Positions 1-7,087 of a stretch of DNA of 15,158 nt are shown one piece after another. Origin of the DNA: JBBRRP01 sp964609655 (lineage in GTDB: Bacteria > Myxococcota_A > Polyangia > Polyangiales > Polyangiaceae). Both the position numbers and the translations under genes were made by a program. Position 1 is the first letter of the stretch. Each line of letters begins with the position of its first letter. The notes under the pieces are model-generated. The model saw only the letters and a program-made list of their open reading frames with translations, had not been told where the DNA came from and did no database searches. The stretch covers positions 1 to 15,158 of the forward strand of contig CAZSUA010000120.1 in assembly GCA_964609655.1 (NCBI GenBank), written 5' to 3'.

Positions 1-44
1 CCAGGATCAAGAGTGCCTACCTCGGCGCGGAAATCAAAAACTAA
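1..44 (+). CDS. 3' end of a gene, possibly an ABC transporter ATP-binding subunit
   Basis: Only the last 13 codons are inside the window, read from position 3: RIKSAYLGAEIKN followed by TAA at 42-44. A C-terminus of the form 'V/I-R/K-x-A-Y-L-G' is typical of branched-chain amino acid (LivF/LivG) and LptB-like ABC ATPases, where it closes the nucleotide-binding subunit. That resemblance is the only basis for the product. The stop codon overlaps the stop of the convergent uppP gene (41-43) by two bases. It could be an unrelated protein or a chance open frame, because the Walker and signature motifs lie outside the window. Confidence 0.4.
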   Translation, partial: RIKSAYLGAEIKN

Positions 45-844
45 GACGCGAACCAGAACACGATCAGCGCGAGCAGCAAGCGATAGTAAGCGAAAGGCGC
101 CAGGCCATGTTTAGTCAGGTAGCGTAAAAAGGTGGCCACGACGGCCCAGGCCACGAAAAATGACGCGCACAGACCGGCTGCAAGATTGACGGCACCCACG
201 CCGTCCATCAGCACCTGGCGCGCCTTCCAGCCTTCATAGAGAGTCGCCGCGCCAAGTGTTGGCAATGCCAACAAGAACGAAAACTCAGCCGCCGTTCGCG
301 TGGAAAGCCCGCACAGTTGGCCTGTCACGATCGTGCACATCGACCGCGAAGTACCGGGCCATAGTGATAAGCATTGCCCAACACCAATTAAGAACGCCCG
401 AGGCAGTGTCACCGCGTTAAGATCATCCTCCAGCTCTCGCTGGCGTTTGCCAACCGTGTACTCGACCACCAGCATGAGGACGCCTCCAGCGGCAAGCGCG
501 AAGGCAACCGGTAGCGGCCCAAACAGACGCTCTTTGATCCAACTCGCGAGCGTGAGCCCAACCGCGGCGGCGGGCAGAAACCCGAGCAGCAAACCCAGGA
601 ACAACTGTGCCGATCCCGGCTCACGCCGCACCAGCTTGCCCAATCGCTGGGAGAGGAGCGCGCGGTAGTGCACAACTACCGCCATAATTGCCCCAAACTG
701 AACTACCACATCGAAGGATTTAGACGCCTCACCCGTTTCGCCGAGCCAACGACTCACCAGGATAAGATGCCCAGTCGACGACACGGGGAGGTACTCGGTG
801 AGGCCCTCAACGATCCCCAAGACAATGGCGGTGAAAATGGTCAC
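41..844 (-). CDS. uppP: Undecaprenyl-diphosphatase (UppP/BacA family)
   Basis: Integral membrane enzyme that dephosphorylates undecaprenyl diphosphate to the monophosphate, recycling the lipid carrier for peptidoglycan and other envelope polymers. Its loss usually raises bacitracin sensitivity. With the GTG start at 844 the protein has 267 residues, close to the usual 265-280, and begins MTIFTAIVLGIVEGLTEYLP, matching the normal family N-terminus. Both signature motifs are present: the glutamate-rich EGLTE (residues 13-17) followed by PVSSTGHL, and PGTSRS (163-168) followed by a Thr. Several hydrophobic helices follow, ending in a helix at the C-terminus. The frame stays open to another GTG at 880, which would add 12 residues; neither start has a convincing Shine-Dalgarno, so the family N-terminus decides. 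The gene is monocistronic here, divergent from the LRR lipoprotein gene and convergent with the fragment at 1-44. Confidence 0.95.
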   Translation of the reverse strand: MTIFTAIVLGIVEGLTEYLPVSSTGHLILVSRWLGETGEASKSFDVVVQFGAIMAVVVHYRALLSQRLGKLVRREPGSAQLFLGLLLGFLPAAAVGLTLASWIKERLFGPLPVAFALAAGGVLMLVVEYTVGKRQRELEDDLNAVTLPRAFLIGVGQCLSLWPGTSRSMCTIVTGQLCGLSTRTAAEFSFLLALPTLGAATLYEGWKARQVLMDGVGAVNLAAGLCASFFVAWAVVATFLRYLTKHGLAPFAYYRLLLALIVFWFAS

Positions 845-925
845 GGATTGGGCGTTTACCCTGAATTTGACCTGAAACACCAGCTGGTTTTCCAGCGGCT
901 GCTGCGGATGTTAGAGTCCGCGACC

Positions 926-1735
926 ATGCACCACAGTTGCCAGTCCGCACTCAAGCTGTTCGTTGTCTGCACGCTGACGATGGCATGTGATGAACAGAAG
1001 CCTCCTTCAGCTGAAACCAAAGAGCTGCCCGCTCCAAGTGCGAAGGAGCTTCCGACTCTGGCCCCAACGCCGCCGCCCGCAGCCCCAGCACCCACGCCGG
1101 AAGCGAAGCCCAAGAAGTTAGCTGCGGATTGTCCAGCTTCCGACGTGGTGGGCTTTCCTTCACCCGATTTTGAAGCCGCCGTGCGCTTGAAGCTGCAGAA
1201 GCCGACGGGTAATGTTACGAAAGCGGATTTGAAACGCCTCCGCTCGCTCAACCTCGCGAACGTGAGTTTGAACGAGCTGGATATCTGCCTCTTTCCCTAC
1301 ATGACGAACTTGAAAGAGCTATTTTTGGGCAAGGGTGAGTATTCAGATCTTTCGCCGATTTCCGGGGCCACTGGCCTTGAATCGCTCGGCGCTTCGCGCA
1401 ACCACGTTTCTGACTTGAAGCCGCTCGCCAAGCTCAGCCGTTTAGATCGTCTCGACTTAGGTCACACCCAGGTGGCTGATCTCGCTCCCATTGCGGGCCT
1501 CACGCTCATTTCGGAGCTGACGTTGGATGACACCCAGGTGGCGGATCTTTCCCCAATTATTGGCATGAAGCAGCTGGAACGGCTGAGCATTCAGCGCACC
1601 AAAGTCGCCAAGGTGCCCGAGCTCAAGGAGCTGAAGAAGCTCAAGTTCGTGTACGTGACGGGTGCGCTCGGGGATGACGATCCCATGGCCTGGGCTCCGT
1701 TCCGCCAGGCGGGCGCCAAAGTCGTCAATCAATAA
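926..1735 (+). CDS. Leucine-rich-repeat lipoprotein (internalin/SDS22-type repeats)
   Basis: Predicted 269-residue exported protein. The N-terminus MHHSCQSALKLFVVCTLTMAC looks like a lipoprotein signal peptide with Cys21 as the lipidated residue, although the lipobox (T-M-A-C) is imperfect. A Pro/Ala/Glu linker (about 34-64) follows, then a short capping region containing FPSPDFEAAVR (77-87). About five leucine-rich repeats of exactly 22 residues follow (about 126-245), each with an L..L.L......D(L)(S/A/K)P(I/L) pattern. Such solenoids usually bind another protein; the ligand is unknown. The frame stays open back to 668, but that would overlap uppP antisense and place the signal peptide internally; ATG 908 is a second possible start, six codons upstream. 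The last 11 bases overlap the 3' end of the convergent nuclease gene. Confidence 0.8.
   Translation: MHHSCQSALKLFVVCTLTMACDEQKPPSAETKELPAPSAKELPTLAPTPPPAAPAPTPEAKPKKLAADCPASDVVGFPSPDFEAAVRLKLQKPTGNVTKADLKRLRSLNLANVSLNELDICLFPYMTNLKELFLGKGEYSDLSPISGATGLESLGASRNHVSDLKPLAKLSRLDRLDLGHTQVADLAPIAGLTLISELTLDDTQVADLSPIIGMKQLERLSIQRTKVAKVPELKELKKLKFVYVTGALGDDDPMAWAPFRQAGAKVVNQ
1465..1566 (+). repeat. 66-bp-period coding repeat within the LRR gene
   Basis: The 12-mer CACCCAGGTGGC occurs at 1465 and again at 1531, with similar flanking sequence encoding TQVADL(A/S)PI(A/I). The 66-bp spacing equals one 22-residue leucine-rich repeat, so neighbouring repeats probably arose by fairly recent duplication. 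Confidence 0.7.
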
Positions 1736-2459
1736 GCCCAAACGGTACTTTAGCTTTTGTGCTGTTCAGGCTGAGCTGGGTTTCAAAACCTGGCGCGCCC
1801 CCAAAGCTCTGGCCGCCGCTGGAGGCTGCGCGCACTTGACTGATTTCCCCCGTACCTGCAGTTGCGCTGGGTGTGGCTCCGGCAGGAGCCTGCTCGTTTT
1901 GGGCCGAGACCGAAGGCTGGGCGGCAGCAACGTCGGCCACGCTGAAATTCTCGGTAAGCACCACTTCAAGCATGCTGAAATTCTCGGCAAGCACCACTTC
2001 AGGCTTATTGCCAATCAACAAATCCCACCACTGGAAGGTGACCGCGAGCACATGGTCCAGCTGCCAGGTTCCGCTGTTGATCTGGCCCTTTTGGCGGGCC
2101 AGCTTGCCGAGCGTGGCCGAAGGCTGACAATACGCAGCGTATTCAGAGCTCTGGAGCAGATGCAGCACACCTTCCGAGAATCCGACGCCGGCGTAAACGA
2201 CGGCCGCCGGCATGCGCAACGTCGCCAAATCCTGCAACGTGTACGGGATTTTTTCGTCCGCAGTCCCGCTTGAATCCTGATACTTGCACTCAATGGCTAG
2301 CGCTCTATTGGTGAGCGGCTCCACGATCAGAAAGTCCACCCGGCGTTGTTTGCCAATGATCGAGGTGCCAATATTCACCTCGTCGTAGACCTTCACCTTC
2401 GAGCCGTACTCTTTCACGACGTACTGCGCGATGAGCCGTTTGTACTCGTTGCCCGTCAT
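1725..2459 (-). CDS. PD-(D/E)XK-type nuclease, probable type II restriction endonuclease
   Basis: Predicted 244-residue protein starting MTGNEYKRLI. The core (about 1-150) carries a PD-(D/E)XK-like signature: Asp42 in RRVDFLIV, then Glu57-Cys58-Lys59 in ALAIECKYQ, followed by SSGTADEKIPY, a combination seen in many dsDNA endonucleases. The ATG at 2459-2457 overlaps the TGA of the upstream methyltransferase as ATGA, so the two are probably translationally coupled. This pairing is the main reason to call it the cognate restriction enzyme; I do not recognise a named enzyme and cannot give a recognition site. The frame is open to 2540, but only inside the methyltransferase gene. The last 95 or so residues are Ala/Gly/Ser/Gln-rich, look unstructured, and contain an 11-residue tandem duplication (EVVLAENFS / EVVLTENFS). 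The 3' end overlaps the convergent LRR gene by 11 bp. Confidence 0.75.
   Translation of the reverse strand: MTGNEYKRLIAQYVVKEYGSKVKVYDEVNIGTSIIGKQRRVDFLIVEPLTNRALAIECKYQDSSGTADEKIPYTLQDLATLRMPAAVVYAGVGFSEGVLHLLQSSEYAAYCQPSATLGKLARQKGQINSGTWQLDHVLAVTFQWWDLLIGNKPEVVLAENFSMLEVVLTENFSVADVAAAQPSVSAQNEQAPAGATPSATAGTGEISQVRAASSGGQSFGGAPGFETQLSLNSTKAKVPFGLID
1941..2006 (-). repeat. Two tandem copies of a 33-bp in-frame unit
   Basis: Units at 1941-1973 and 1974-2006 match at 30 of 33 positions. On the minus strand they encode two successive 11-residue copies (EVVLAENFSML and EVVLTENFSVA) in the tail of the nuclease. The period is a multiple of three, so changes in copy number would keep the frame. 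Confidence 0.9.
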
Positions 2460-3307
2460 GGCTTCTCGACCGCCAGCCGATCCGGTGATGCTGTCTCGAC
2501 CGCCAGCCGAGACCCCGCGACTTCGAGGGCTTCTTGGCACAGATCGTTGCCCACGAAGCGCCGCTGATTGCGCAGAGCTGCAACCCCCACCGAGCCGGAG
2601 CCCATGAACGGATCCAGCACGATTTGCCCAGGCAAGCTACTTTGCGTGATCAACACTTGCGACACTTCCCAGGGTTTCTCAGTGGGGTAGCCGCGGTGGA
2701 TACGCGGATAGCTGAGCACATCGGGAACGCCCAAGTCCAAAAGCTTCCTTTTGCCCTTCTCAAAGAACAAAACGAATTCGTATCGGGAGCGGTAGTGATA
2801 GCCCATGCCAATCTTCTGCTTATCCCAAACAATCGGCTTCCAAAAGCGGAAACCGGCGCGTTCGGCGATCGGCTTTACTACAAACATTGTTTCCTGATCG
2901 CTGAAGAGATAAAGATGCGAGTGATTCTTCAGCACGCGGTAAAGCTCGGTGAAGAGCTCGGGGAAGCGCTCATTCGGGAAAATTTGAAACCAATTGTTGC
3001 TGGAGGCTTTGCTGTGGGAGAGCCGGGTGGTCGTGCCGATCGCACGGTGCTTCTCTAGCGACTCATACGGCGGGTCGGTAACGATCAAATCTACCGAACT
3101 CGATGGGAGAGACTTCAAGAACTCCACCGCATCGCCCTGGCCAAGTGCGTAGCGCCGCGAGCCTGCTAGCGCTTGCTGAATGGGGCTCGGCTCTCGCTCG
3201 CGCAGGAACGCGCTCTCGAAGGAAGCTTGGGACACTGGGTGTGTGAGCCTAAACCCAGGCAGACTTAGCGTCGCTCCTGACCTCGTTGGTTCTTCCAAGC
3301 ACGGCAT
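2456..3307 (-). CDS. Beta-class DNA adenine-type methyltransferase, modification subunit of a likely type II R-M system
   Basis: 283-residue SAM-dependent DNA methyltransferase. Motif IV DPPY (residues 78-81, in DLIVTDPPYES) comes before motif I DPFMGSGS (232-239); with YPTEKP (207-212) just before motif I, this is the order of the beta group. DPPY favours N6-adenine over N4-cytosine as target. The region between (about 100-200) would carry target recognition. The start is well fixed: an AGGAGGT Shine-Dalgarno lies 8 nt upstream of the ATG. The downstream nuclease gene starts inside its stop codon (ATGA), as expected of a restriction-modification operon in which the methylase is made first. 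The C-terminus holds a short duplication, RLAVETASPD then RLAVEK. An orphan regulatory methylase is less likely given the coupled nuclease. No controller (C) protein gene is visible. Confidence 0.88.
   Translation of the reverse strand: MPCLEEPTRSGATLSLPGFRLTHPVSQASFESAFLREREPSPIQQALAGSRRYALGQGDAVEFLKSLPSSSVDLIVTDPPYESLEKHRAIGTTTRLSHSKASSNNWFQIFPNERFPELFTELYRVLKNHSHLYLFSDQETMFVVKPIAERAGFRFWKPIVWDKQKIGMGYHYRSRYEFVLFFEKGKRKLLDLGVPDVLSYPRIHRGYPTEKPWEVSQVLITQSSLPGQIVLDPFMGSGSVGVAALRNQRRFVGNDLCQEALEVAGSRLAVETASPDRLAVEKP
2464..2523 (-). repeat. Degenerate 30-bp tandem duplication at the methyltransferase 3' end
   Basis: The 17-mer TCTCGACCGCCAGCCGA (plus strand) occurs exactly at 2464-2480 and 2494-2510, 30 bp apart; the rest of each unit has diverged. 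On the minus strand it encodes the RLAVE repeat in the last residues of the methyltransferase and ends 4 bp before the ATGA junction with the nuclease. Confidence 0.85.
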
Positions 3308-3315
3308 TTTCTGGC

Positions 3316-3322
3316 ACCTCCT
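3316..3322 (-). promoter_or_regulatory. Strong ribosome binding site of the methyltransferase gene
   Basis: The minus strand reads AGGAGGT here, a near-perfect anti-16S match, 8 nt before the ATG at 3307. It fixes the methyltransferase start and is the strongest Shine-Dalgarno seen in the window. Confidence 0.8.
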
Positions 3323-3395
3323 GGGCCCAGCCTTAGCACTGTGCGTGCGTGCAGGATAGCTCGGCGGCGCCCAGCTCGGTCAAATAATGTCCGAG

Positions 3396-3410
3396 TGCGT
3401 TCTTAACGCA
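3396..3410. other. Small inverted repeat over the stop codon of the cysteine-rich gene
   Basis: TGCGTT, a 3-nt spacer, then AACGCA: a perfect 6-bp stem overlapping the TAA at 3405-3403. It could slow or end transcription before the methyltransferase gene, but there is no U tract, so a terminator role is weak. Confidence 0.25.
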
Positions 3411-5508
3411 AACCGGTCAAGCAACCCGGAGTGCAACCATCGTTGGCCACCTTGTTTCCGTCATCACATTGCTCGGACCCGTTCTTAATGCCGTCGCCAC
3501 AGTACTCACCCAGGCGGCACTCAGCGGCACACCGACCGTAGCCACCATCGTTGACACCGTTGTCGCAGGCTTCGCCGAAAAGTCCATCGACGATGCCGTC
3601 ACCACAGAAGTTAGGCTTCTTGCAGCCAGGTGCACAGGCCGTGGTGTCTGCGATGGGCGCGTGACTGGTGAGATTGATGCCGTTATCGCAAACTTCGCCG
3701 GAGGCTGCTTGCAAAGCTCCATCGCCACAGCGTGGCCCGAGCGAGCAATCTGGATTGCAGCTGCCATACGAGCCATCATTCTTGGCGTCGTCGCAGGCTT
3801 CATTGGAAGCCACGATTCCATCGCCACAAGTGGACTTGCACACGGAATGCGCGTTCAAGAAATTTTGGAGCGTGAGCTTGAAGTACGAGGTGCCCGTCTG
3901 GCGTTCGGCGTTAAAAATGGCCACTTCGTACACTCCGCCTGGCGTGAGGCCGAGCGTTGCCTCATCGAAAATGCCTTCAGTGGGCGGATTGGTATCTCCG
4001 CCAGTGGCCCCAGTGCTAGCCGTGCCCAGTTGAATCCAGCGAGTCTGGCTGAAGTGCAGGCCGGGAATATTCACCGCGCGACGCCCATTGATGAAAACCC
4101 AAAGATCATCATCCCCATAGAACGTGAGGCGTTCGCCACCGCGGTAGGTGAACCAGTAGCGAAGCTCGGTGGTGAAAGAGAAGTTGTCGGCACCGCTTGG
4201 ATGCGTCAGGCGTGTGTGCTCCAAGAGTGCATTGGGGTCGTTGAAGCCGCGTCCCGTGAGCGGGAAGAAGGAGTCGTCAAAGAATTCATAGGCTCCGGGC
4301 GTGCCGGTGGCTGTGAGCGTCATCGTGTCGACGACGGTACGGTTGATGGCGTTGTCGCTCCGGTACCATTGGGCGAACGAAGCTGCATCTTTGACGCACT
4401 TGTTGGCGCTCACCAGTGAAGGCTTGCCTGCCGCGTCTAGCATTGTGGCGATACTTTGCTGGCAATCGTGTTGAGTCACGACCCCATTGTTCTGAAAATC
4501 GGGATGCTTGGGGCCCGTATCCACGGGGCTATTCTTTTGGGTACCCACGAAGTCGCGATACACCACCGGCAAGATAGGAGTGTCCGGCAGAACTTCACAG
4601 GTGAAGCCCGTCTCGATCGTACAGGTGGAAGAGCAGCCATCAAAGCTACGCTGGTTGCCGTCGTCGCAGGCTTCGATCTCGAGCTTGATGCCATCGCCGC
4701 AACGAGCCTCGCAGACTCCGTTCGCACACTTCGGCTCAAACTTGCAGAGTGTTGAGCAGCCGTCACCTAAGTTGAAGTTGCCGTCGTCGCACTGCTCGGA
4801 ACCTTCGGCTTGGCCGTCGCCGCAGGTGGTAGCGCTGCAGGGCTGGCCGAGCGTGTCACATTTATAGCCAGGCTCGAGCGCGCAGGTTGCCGCACAACCA
4901 TCGCCTGCCGCTGAATTCCCATCATCGCACTCCTCGGCTCCGGCGATCTTGCTATCCCCACACAGAGCCGCCCCGCAGCGCACGCCAATCACGGGACAGA
5001 CCCAGCCGGCTTGAAGTGCACAAGCCGTGCTGCAGCCATCTCCAGGAGCTGCATTGCCGTCATCGCAGGTTTCGCTGCCGGTGATCTTAGAATCGCCGCA
5101 AGCCACGGTGGTGACGCAAGGCATGCCCGGCGTGGGGCATGCAAAATCCTTCTCGACCGCGTCGCAGTTAGCCCCGCAGCCATCCCCCGACGTCCCGTTC
5201 CCATCGTCGCACTTCTCGCCAGCATCAAGCACTGAATCGCCGCAAGCGGGAACCCGCTCCATACAGCTGGCAGCGCCGCAGTTGCCTGCACCGCTAGCAG
5301 CATTGCCCGACTGGCCCATCGTGAGATCGATGTTGTTCGGTCCCGTGATGGCGGCGCCGGTGCCTGTCCCCATATTGCCAGGGCCAGCGCCCGAGGCGCC
5401 CACAATGGAGCCGTCGCTTCGAACGGTGCTGGATGATGAACAAGCCTGGCCGAGTGCGACGCTGGCGGCTGCAACACTTAAGAAAATAAGGAAATAGGTA
5501 TTCTTCAT
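3403..5508 (-). CDS. Secreted cysteine-rich protein: fibro-slime domain between DUF4215-like repeats
   Basis: 701 residues, exported. The N-terminus MKNTYFLIFLSVAAASVALG plus QACSSSS looks like a lipoprotein signal with Cys23 lipidated, although the lipobox is non-canonical (G-Q-A-C). A Gly/Ser/Asn-rich linker (about 30-75) follows. Five cysteine-rich repeats of the form CGDS/G...E.CDDGN...GDGC...C begin near residues 89, 137, 183, 229 and 270 (the DUF4215 / Myxococcus cysteine-rich repeat family). A fibro-slime domain spans about 316-550, from YRDFVGT through GDDDLWVFINGRRAVNIPGLH to GGVYEVAIFNAERQ, and resembles PA14-like modules of myxobacterial and Fibrobacter surface proteins. Four more cysteine-rich repeats start near 561, 594, 635 and 670. 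A surface adhesion or carbohydrate-binding role is likely by family; no catalytic site is visible. AGGAAA about 7 nt before the ATG supports the start. Confidence 0.88.
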   Translation of the reverse strand: MKNTYFLIFLSVAAASVALGQACSSSSTVRSDGSIVGASGAGPGNMGTGTGAAITGPNNIDLTMGQSGNAASGAGNCGAASCMERVPACGDSVLDAGEKCDDGNGTSGDGCGANCDAVEKDFACPTPGMPCVTTVACGDSKITGSETCDDGNAAPGDGCSTACALQAGWVCPVIGVRCGAALCGDSKIAGAEECDDGNSAAGDGCAATCALEPGYKCDTLGQPCSATTCGDGQAEGSEQCDDGNFNLGDGCSTLCKFEPKCANGVCEARCGDGIKLEIEACDDGNQRSFDGCSSTCTIETGFTCEVLPDTPILPVVYRDFVGTQKNSPVDTGPKHPDFQNNGVVTQHDCQQSIATMLDAAGKPSLVSANKCVKDAASFAQWYRSDNAINRTVVDTMTLTATGTPGAYEFFDDSFFPLTGRGFNDPNALLEHTRLTHPSGADNFSFTTELRYWFTYRGGERLTFYGDDDLWVFINGRRAVNIPGLHFSQTRWIQLGTASTGATGGDTNPPTEGIFDEATLGLTPGGVYEVAIFNAERQTGTSYFKLTLQNFLNAHSVCKSTCGDGIVASNEACDDAKNDGSYGSCNPDCSLGPRCGDGALQAASGEVCDNGINLTSHAPIADTTACAPGCKKPNFCGDGIVDGLFGEACDNGVNDGGYGRCAAECRLGEYCGDGIKNGSEQCDDGNKVANDGCTPGCLTGLR

Positions 5509-5803
5509 TGCGGACTTTCCTGGGGGGGCAACGAACTCACTCGGAGCCTATCGTGCTTGATTAGCATTTGCCAGTCGCTCTGTGTTGAATCACTAGTTCA
5601 CTCTCATGCGCCAGCGAGCGAGGATTCAACGCGAACGAGCGGGTTGTAAACCGTGGGAGGAATCAGGTTGCACAGGAAAAGCGAATAGGGTCTTCCGCAT
5701 TCGTCATCAGTCCATGCCGCCCCCACAGGGTCACGGCATGTAGGATAGGGTGTTCTTGAACCCTTGGGGCTGGCTCAGTGTTAAGCCCGCAGCTAGAAAT
5801 GCT
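5509..5803. other. 295-bp intergenic spacer with weak inverted repeats
   Basis: Lies between the 3' end of the DTW gene and the start of the cysteine-rich gene (both minus), so it must hold the promoter and leader of the latter. AGGAAA at 5516-5521 (minus strand) is its Shine-Dalgarno. GTTGAATC (5584-5591) and GATTCAAC (5623-5630) form an 8-bp inverted repeat with a 31-nt gap, possibly chance. A second inverted repeat at 5713-5740 is listed separately. No convincing small gene or clear sigma-factor promoter was seen. Confidence 0.5.
5713..5740. terminator. Candidate hairpin downstream of the DTW gene
   Basis: CATGCCG (5713-5719) and CGGCATG (5734-5740) form a perfect 7-bp stem around a 14-nt loop that contains a further CCC/GGG pairing. 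It lies 64 bp downstream of the DTW gene stop on the minus strand. There is no U tract, so termination is only a possibility. Confidence 0.25.
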
Positions 5804-7087
5804 CTATTTTTCCGCCGCTTCTGCGAGTTTCACCAGTGCTTGGGTGACAGCCGTGAGTGCGGTAAGCCGTTCGCCCGCGCGTCCGCCGGTACGCGGAAGT
5901 TTCAGGGGAACTCCGAGCTTAGCGGCGCATGCGTGCATATCACCGAGCTTCTCCTTGAGATAGCCACGGGCAAGCTCGCGCGCATCAACCCTCGTGATGG
6001 CTGAAATCCCGTTCTGTTCTAGGACGGATGACGCATAGGCTCCCCAGCCCACCAACTGATCTCCTGGTCTTAGAAACGCATCCCAACGCGCCTTAAAATC
6101 CCCAAATCCTTCAGCATGCGTGAGGTACTCAGCGCTCAGCCCGGTGTGCTTGAAGAACGCGCTGGATAGGGGGAAGCGTGGTCGAATGTAGGCCTCGAAA
6201 AACTCACCCGTTTCCAGGCGCTCAGCCACCCAGTGAATCATCTGCGGCGGAGGAGCCTTCGGCGTGGAATGGGGCCACGTGTTGGCTTCGCCATACCCAA
6301 TAACGAGGGCGCCTCTGTTTTCGTAAAGTTCCTCTGGGATGTTGGGTCGGCGCTTCCGTTCAACTTTCCTCAGGTGCCGGCGTGCCTGGTGCTGACTGGC
6401 GAAGTTCAGTTGCTGTTCGACGAAGGCATCGAACGGCGAAAGGAGCGGAAGCAACTCTCTGCCGGGGGCTTCAAGTTTCTGAAGCGCCGCCACCACGGCT
6501 TCGATGGTTGACACGTGAACTTTCGTGGGCGCTCGGCGGATCCGGTAGCGGCTTGGTTCGCTCGGGTTGAGGCAATAGCGTGGCAGGTTCGCGATTCTAG
6601 GATTGAGTTTGAGCAGCTTATTCGCCTGCCACCAAGTTCCATCCACCACCACGAGCGTGACAGCTCCCTCGGGTGGCGAGTCCTCAAGGTCTTTCGCGTT
6701 CTCGCCCGGAAAGAGTAAAATTGGCGGTGCGTTCGGATTTGAGAGGGCCGCTTCCAGCGCTGTGTCAGTTGAGAAATCTAATCCGACGTGGAGGCTAGCG
6801 TTGGGTAAGCCGAGAAGCAGAAGCCGCACCGTGCCAATGCGAACGCTGCTTTCACGAGGATGTTGGAGGAGTACGACGCGCGTTTGAGTAGCGAAGGGCG
6901 TCACGAAAGCGCACAAACACAGCGGCTTGGGTCGGTTGCACTCCTCGCATAGGGCGCGCGGCACGAAATCCTCGGGCTCTTTGGCTGGGGGGAGCAGTGG
7001 GCCCGGCAACATGGGTCGGCTGCTTAGCACGGCCTCGACGCACGGCTCACTCGGAAGTACCTTGGCAGGCGCATGTCTTTCCGACAC
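5804..7087 (-). CDS. DTW-domain tRNA-uridine aminocarboxypropyltransferase (TapT-like) with a C-terminal exonuclease-like domain
   Basis: 427 residues from GTG 7087. Residues about 45-245 form a DTW domain, the family that transfers the 3-amino-3-carboxypropyl group of SAM to uridine in tRNA (acp3U). Visible features are the cysteine cluster CEECNRPKPLCLC (47-59), LLQHPRES (73-80), the DGTW motif (149-152, VVVDGTWWQANKLL) and a basic segment YRIRRAPTK (181-189) followed by STIEAV. Residues about 258-427 are extra for the family. They resemble a DEDDh 3'-5' exonuclease fold (VIGYGEANTW, PLSSAFFKHTGLS, VGWGAYASSVL, GGRAGERLTAL) but most expected acidic residues are missing. AAGGAGG lies 11 nt upstream of GTG 7087. 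ATG 7012 (residue 26) is the alternative start; it lacks a Shine-Dalgarno but avoids the 15-bp overlap with the divergent gene at 7073. Confidence 0.85.
   Translation of the reverse strand: MSERHAPAKVLPSEPCVEAVLSSRPMLPGPLLPPAKEPEDFVPRALCEECNRPKPLCLCAFVTPFATQTRVVLLQHPRESSVRIGTVRLLLLGLPNASLHVGLDFSTDTALEAALSNPNAPPILLFPGENAKDLEDSPPEGAVTLVVVDGTWWQANKLLKLNPRIANLPRYCLNPSEPSRYRIRRAPTKVHVSTIEAVVAALQKLEAPGRELLPLLSPFDAFVEQQLNFASQHQARRHLRKVERKRRPNIPEELYENRGALVIGYGEANTWPHSTPKAPPPQMIHWVAERLETGEFFEAYIRPRFPLSSAFFKHTGLSAEYLTHAEGFGDFKARWDAFLRPGDQLVGWGAYASSVLEQNGISAITRVDARELARGYLKEKLGDMHACAAKLGVPLKLPRTGGRAGERLTALTAVTQALVKLAEAAEK

Noticed and set aside
668..925. Upstream extension of the LRR protein frame starting at 668
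   Set aside because: It runs antisense through uppP, has no family support and would bury the signal peptide; starts at 926 or 908 fit better.
1941..2006. CRISPR-like or att-type direct repeats
   Set aside because: There are only two abutting copies with no spacer, in frame within a coding tail, and no integrase or cas gene is near.
2460..2540. 27-residue N-terminal extension of the nuclease
   Set aside because: It lies inside the methyltransferase 3' end and its sequence is only the duplicated DNA read in another frame; the ATGA overlap gives a natural start.
3469..4419. 316-codon open frame on the plus strand
   Set aside because: It is antisense to the cysteine-rich fibro-slime gene; the repeats have few codons giving stops in this frame, and it shows no motif or ribosome binding site.
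5530..5575. Sigma-54-like promoter for the cysteine-rich gene (TGGCA on the minus strand)
   Set aside because: The required GC dinucleotide at the correct -12 spacing is absent.
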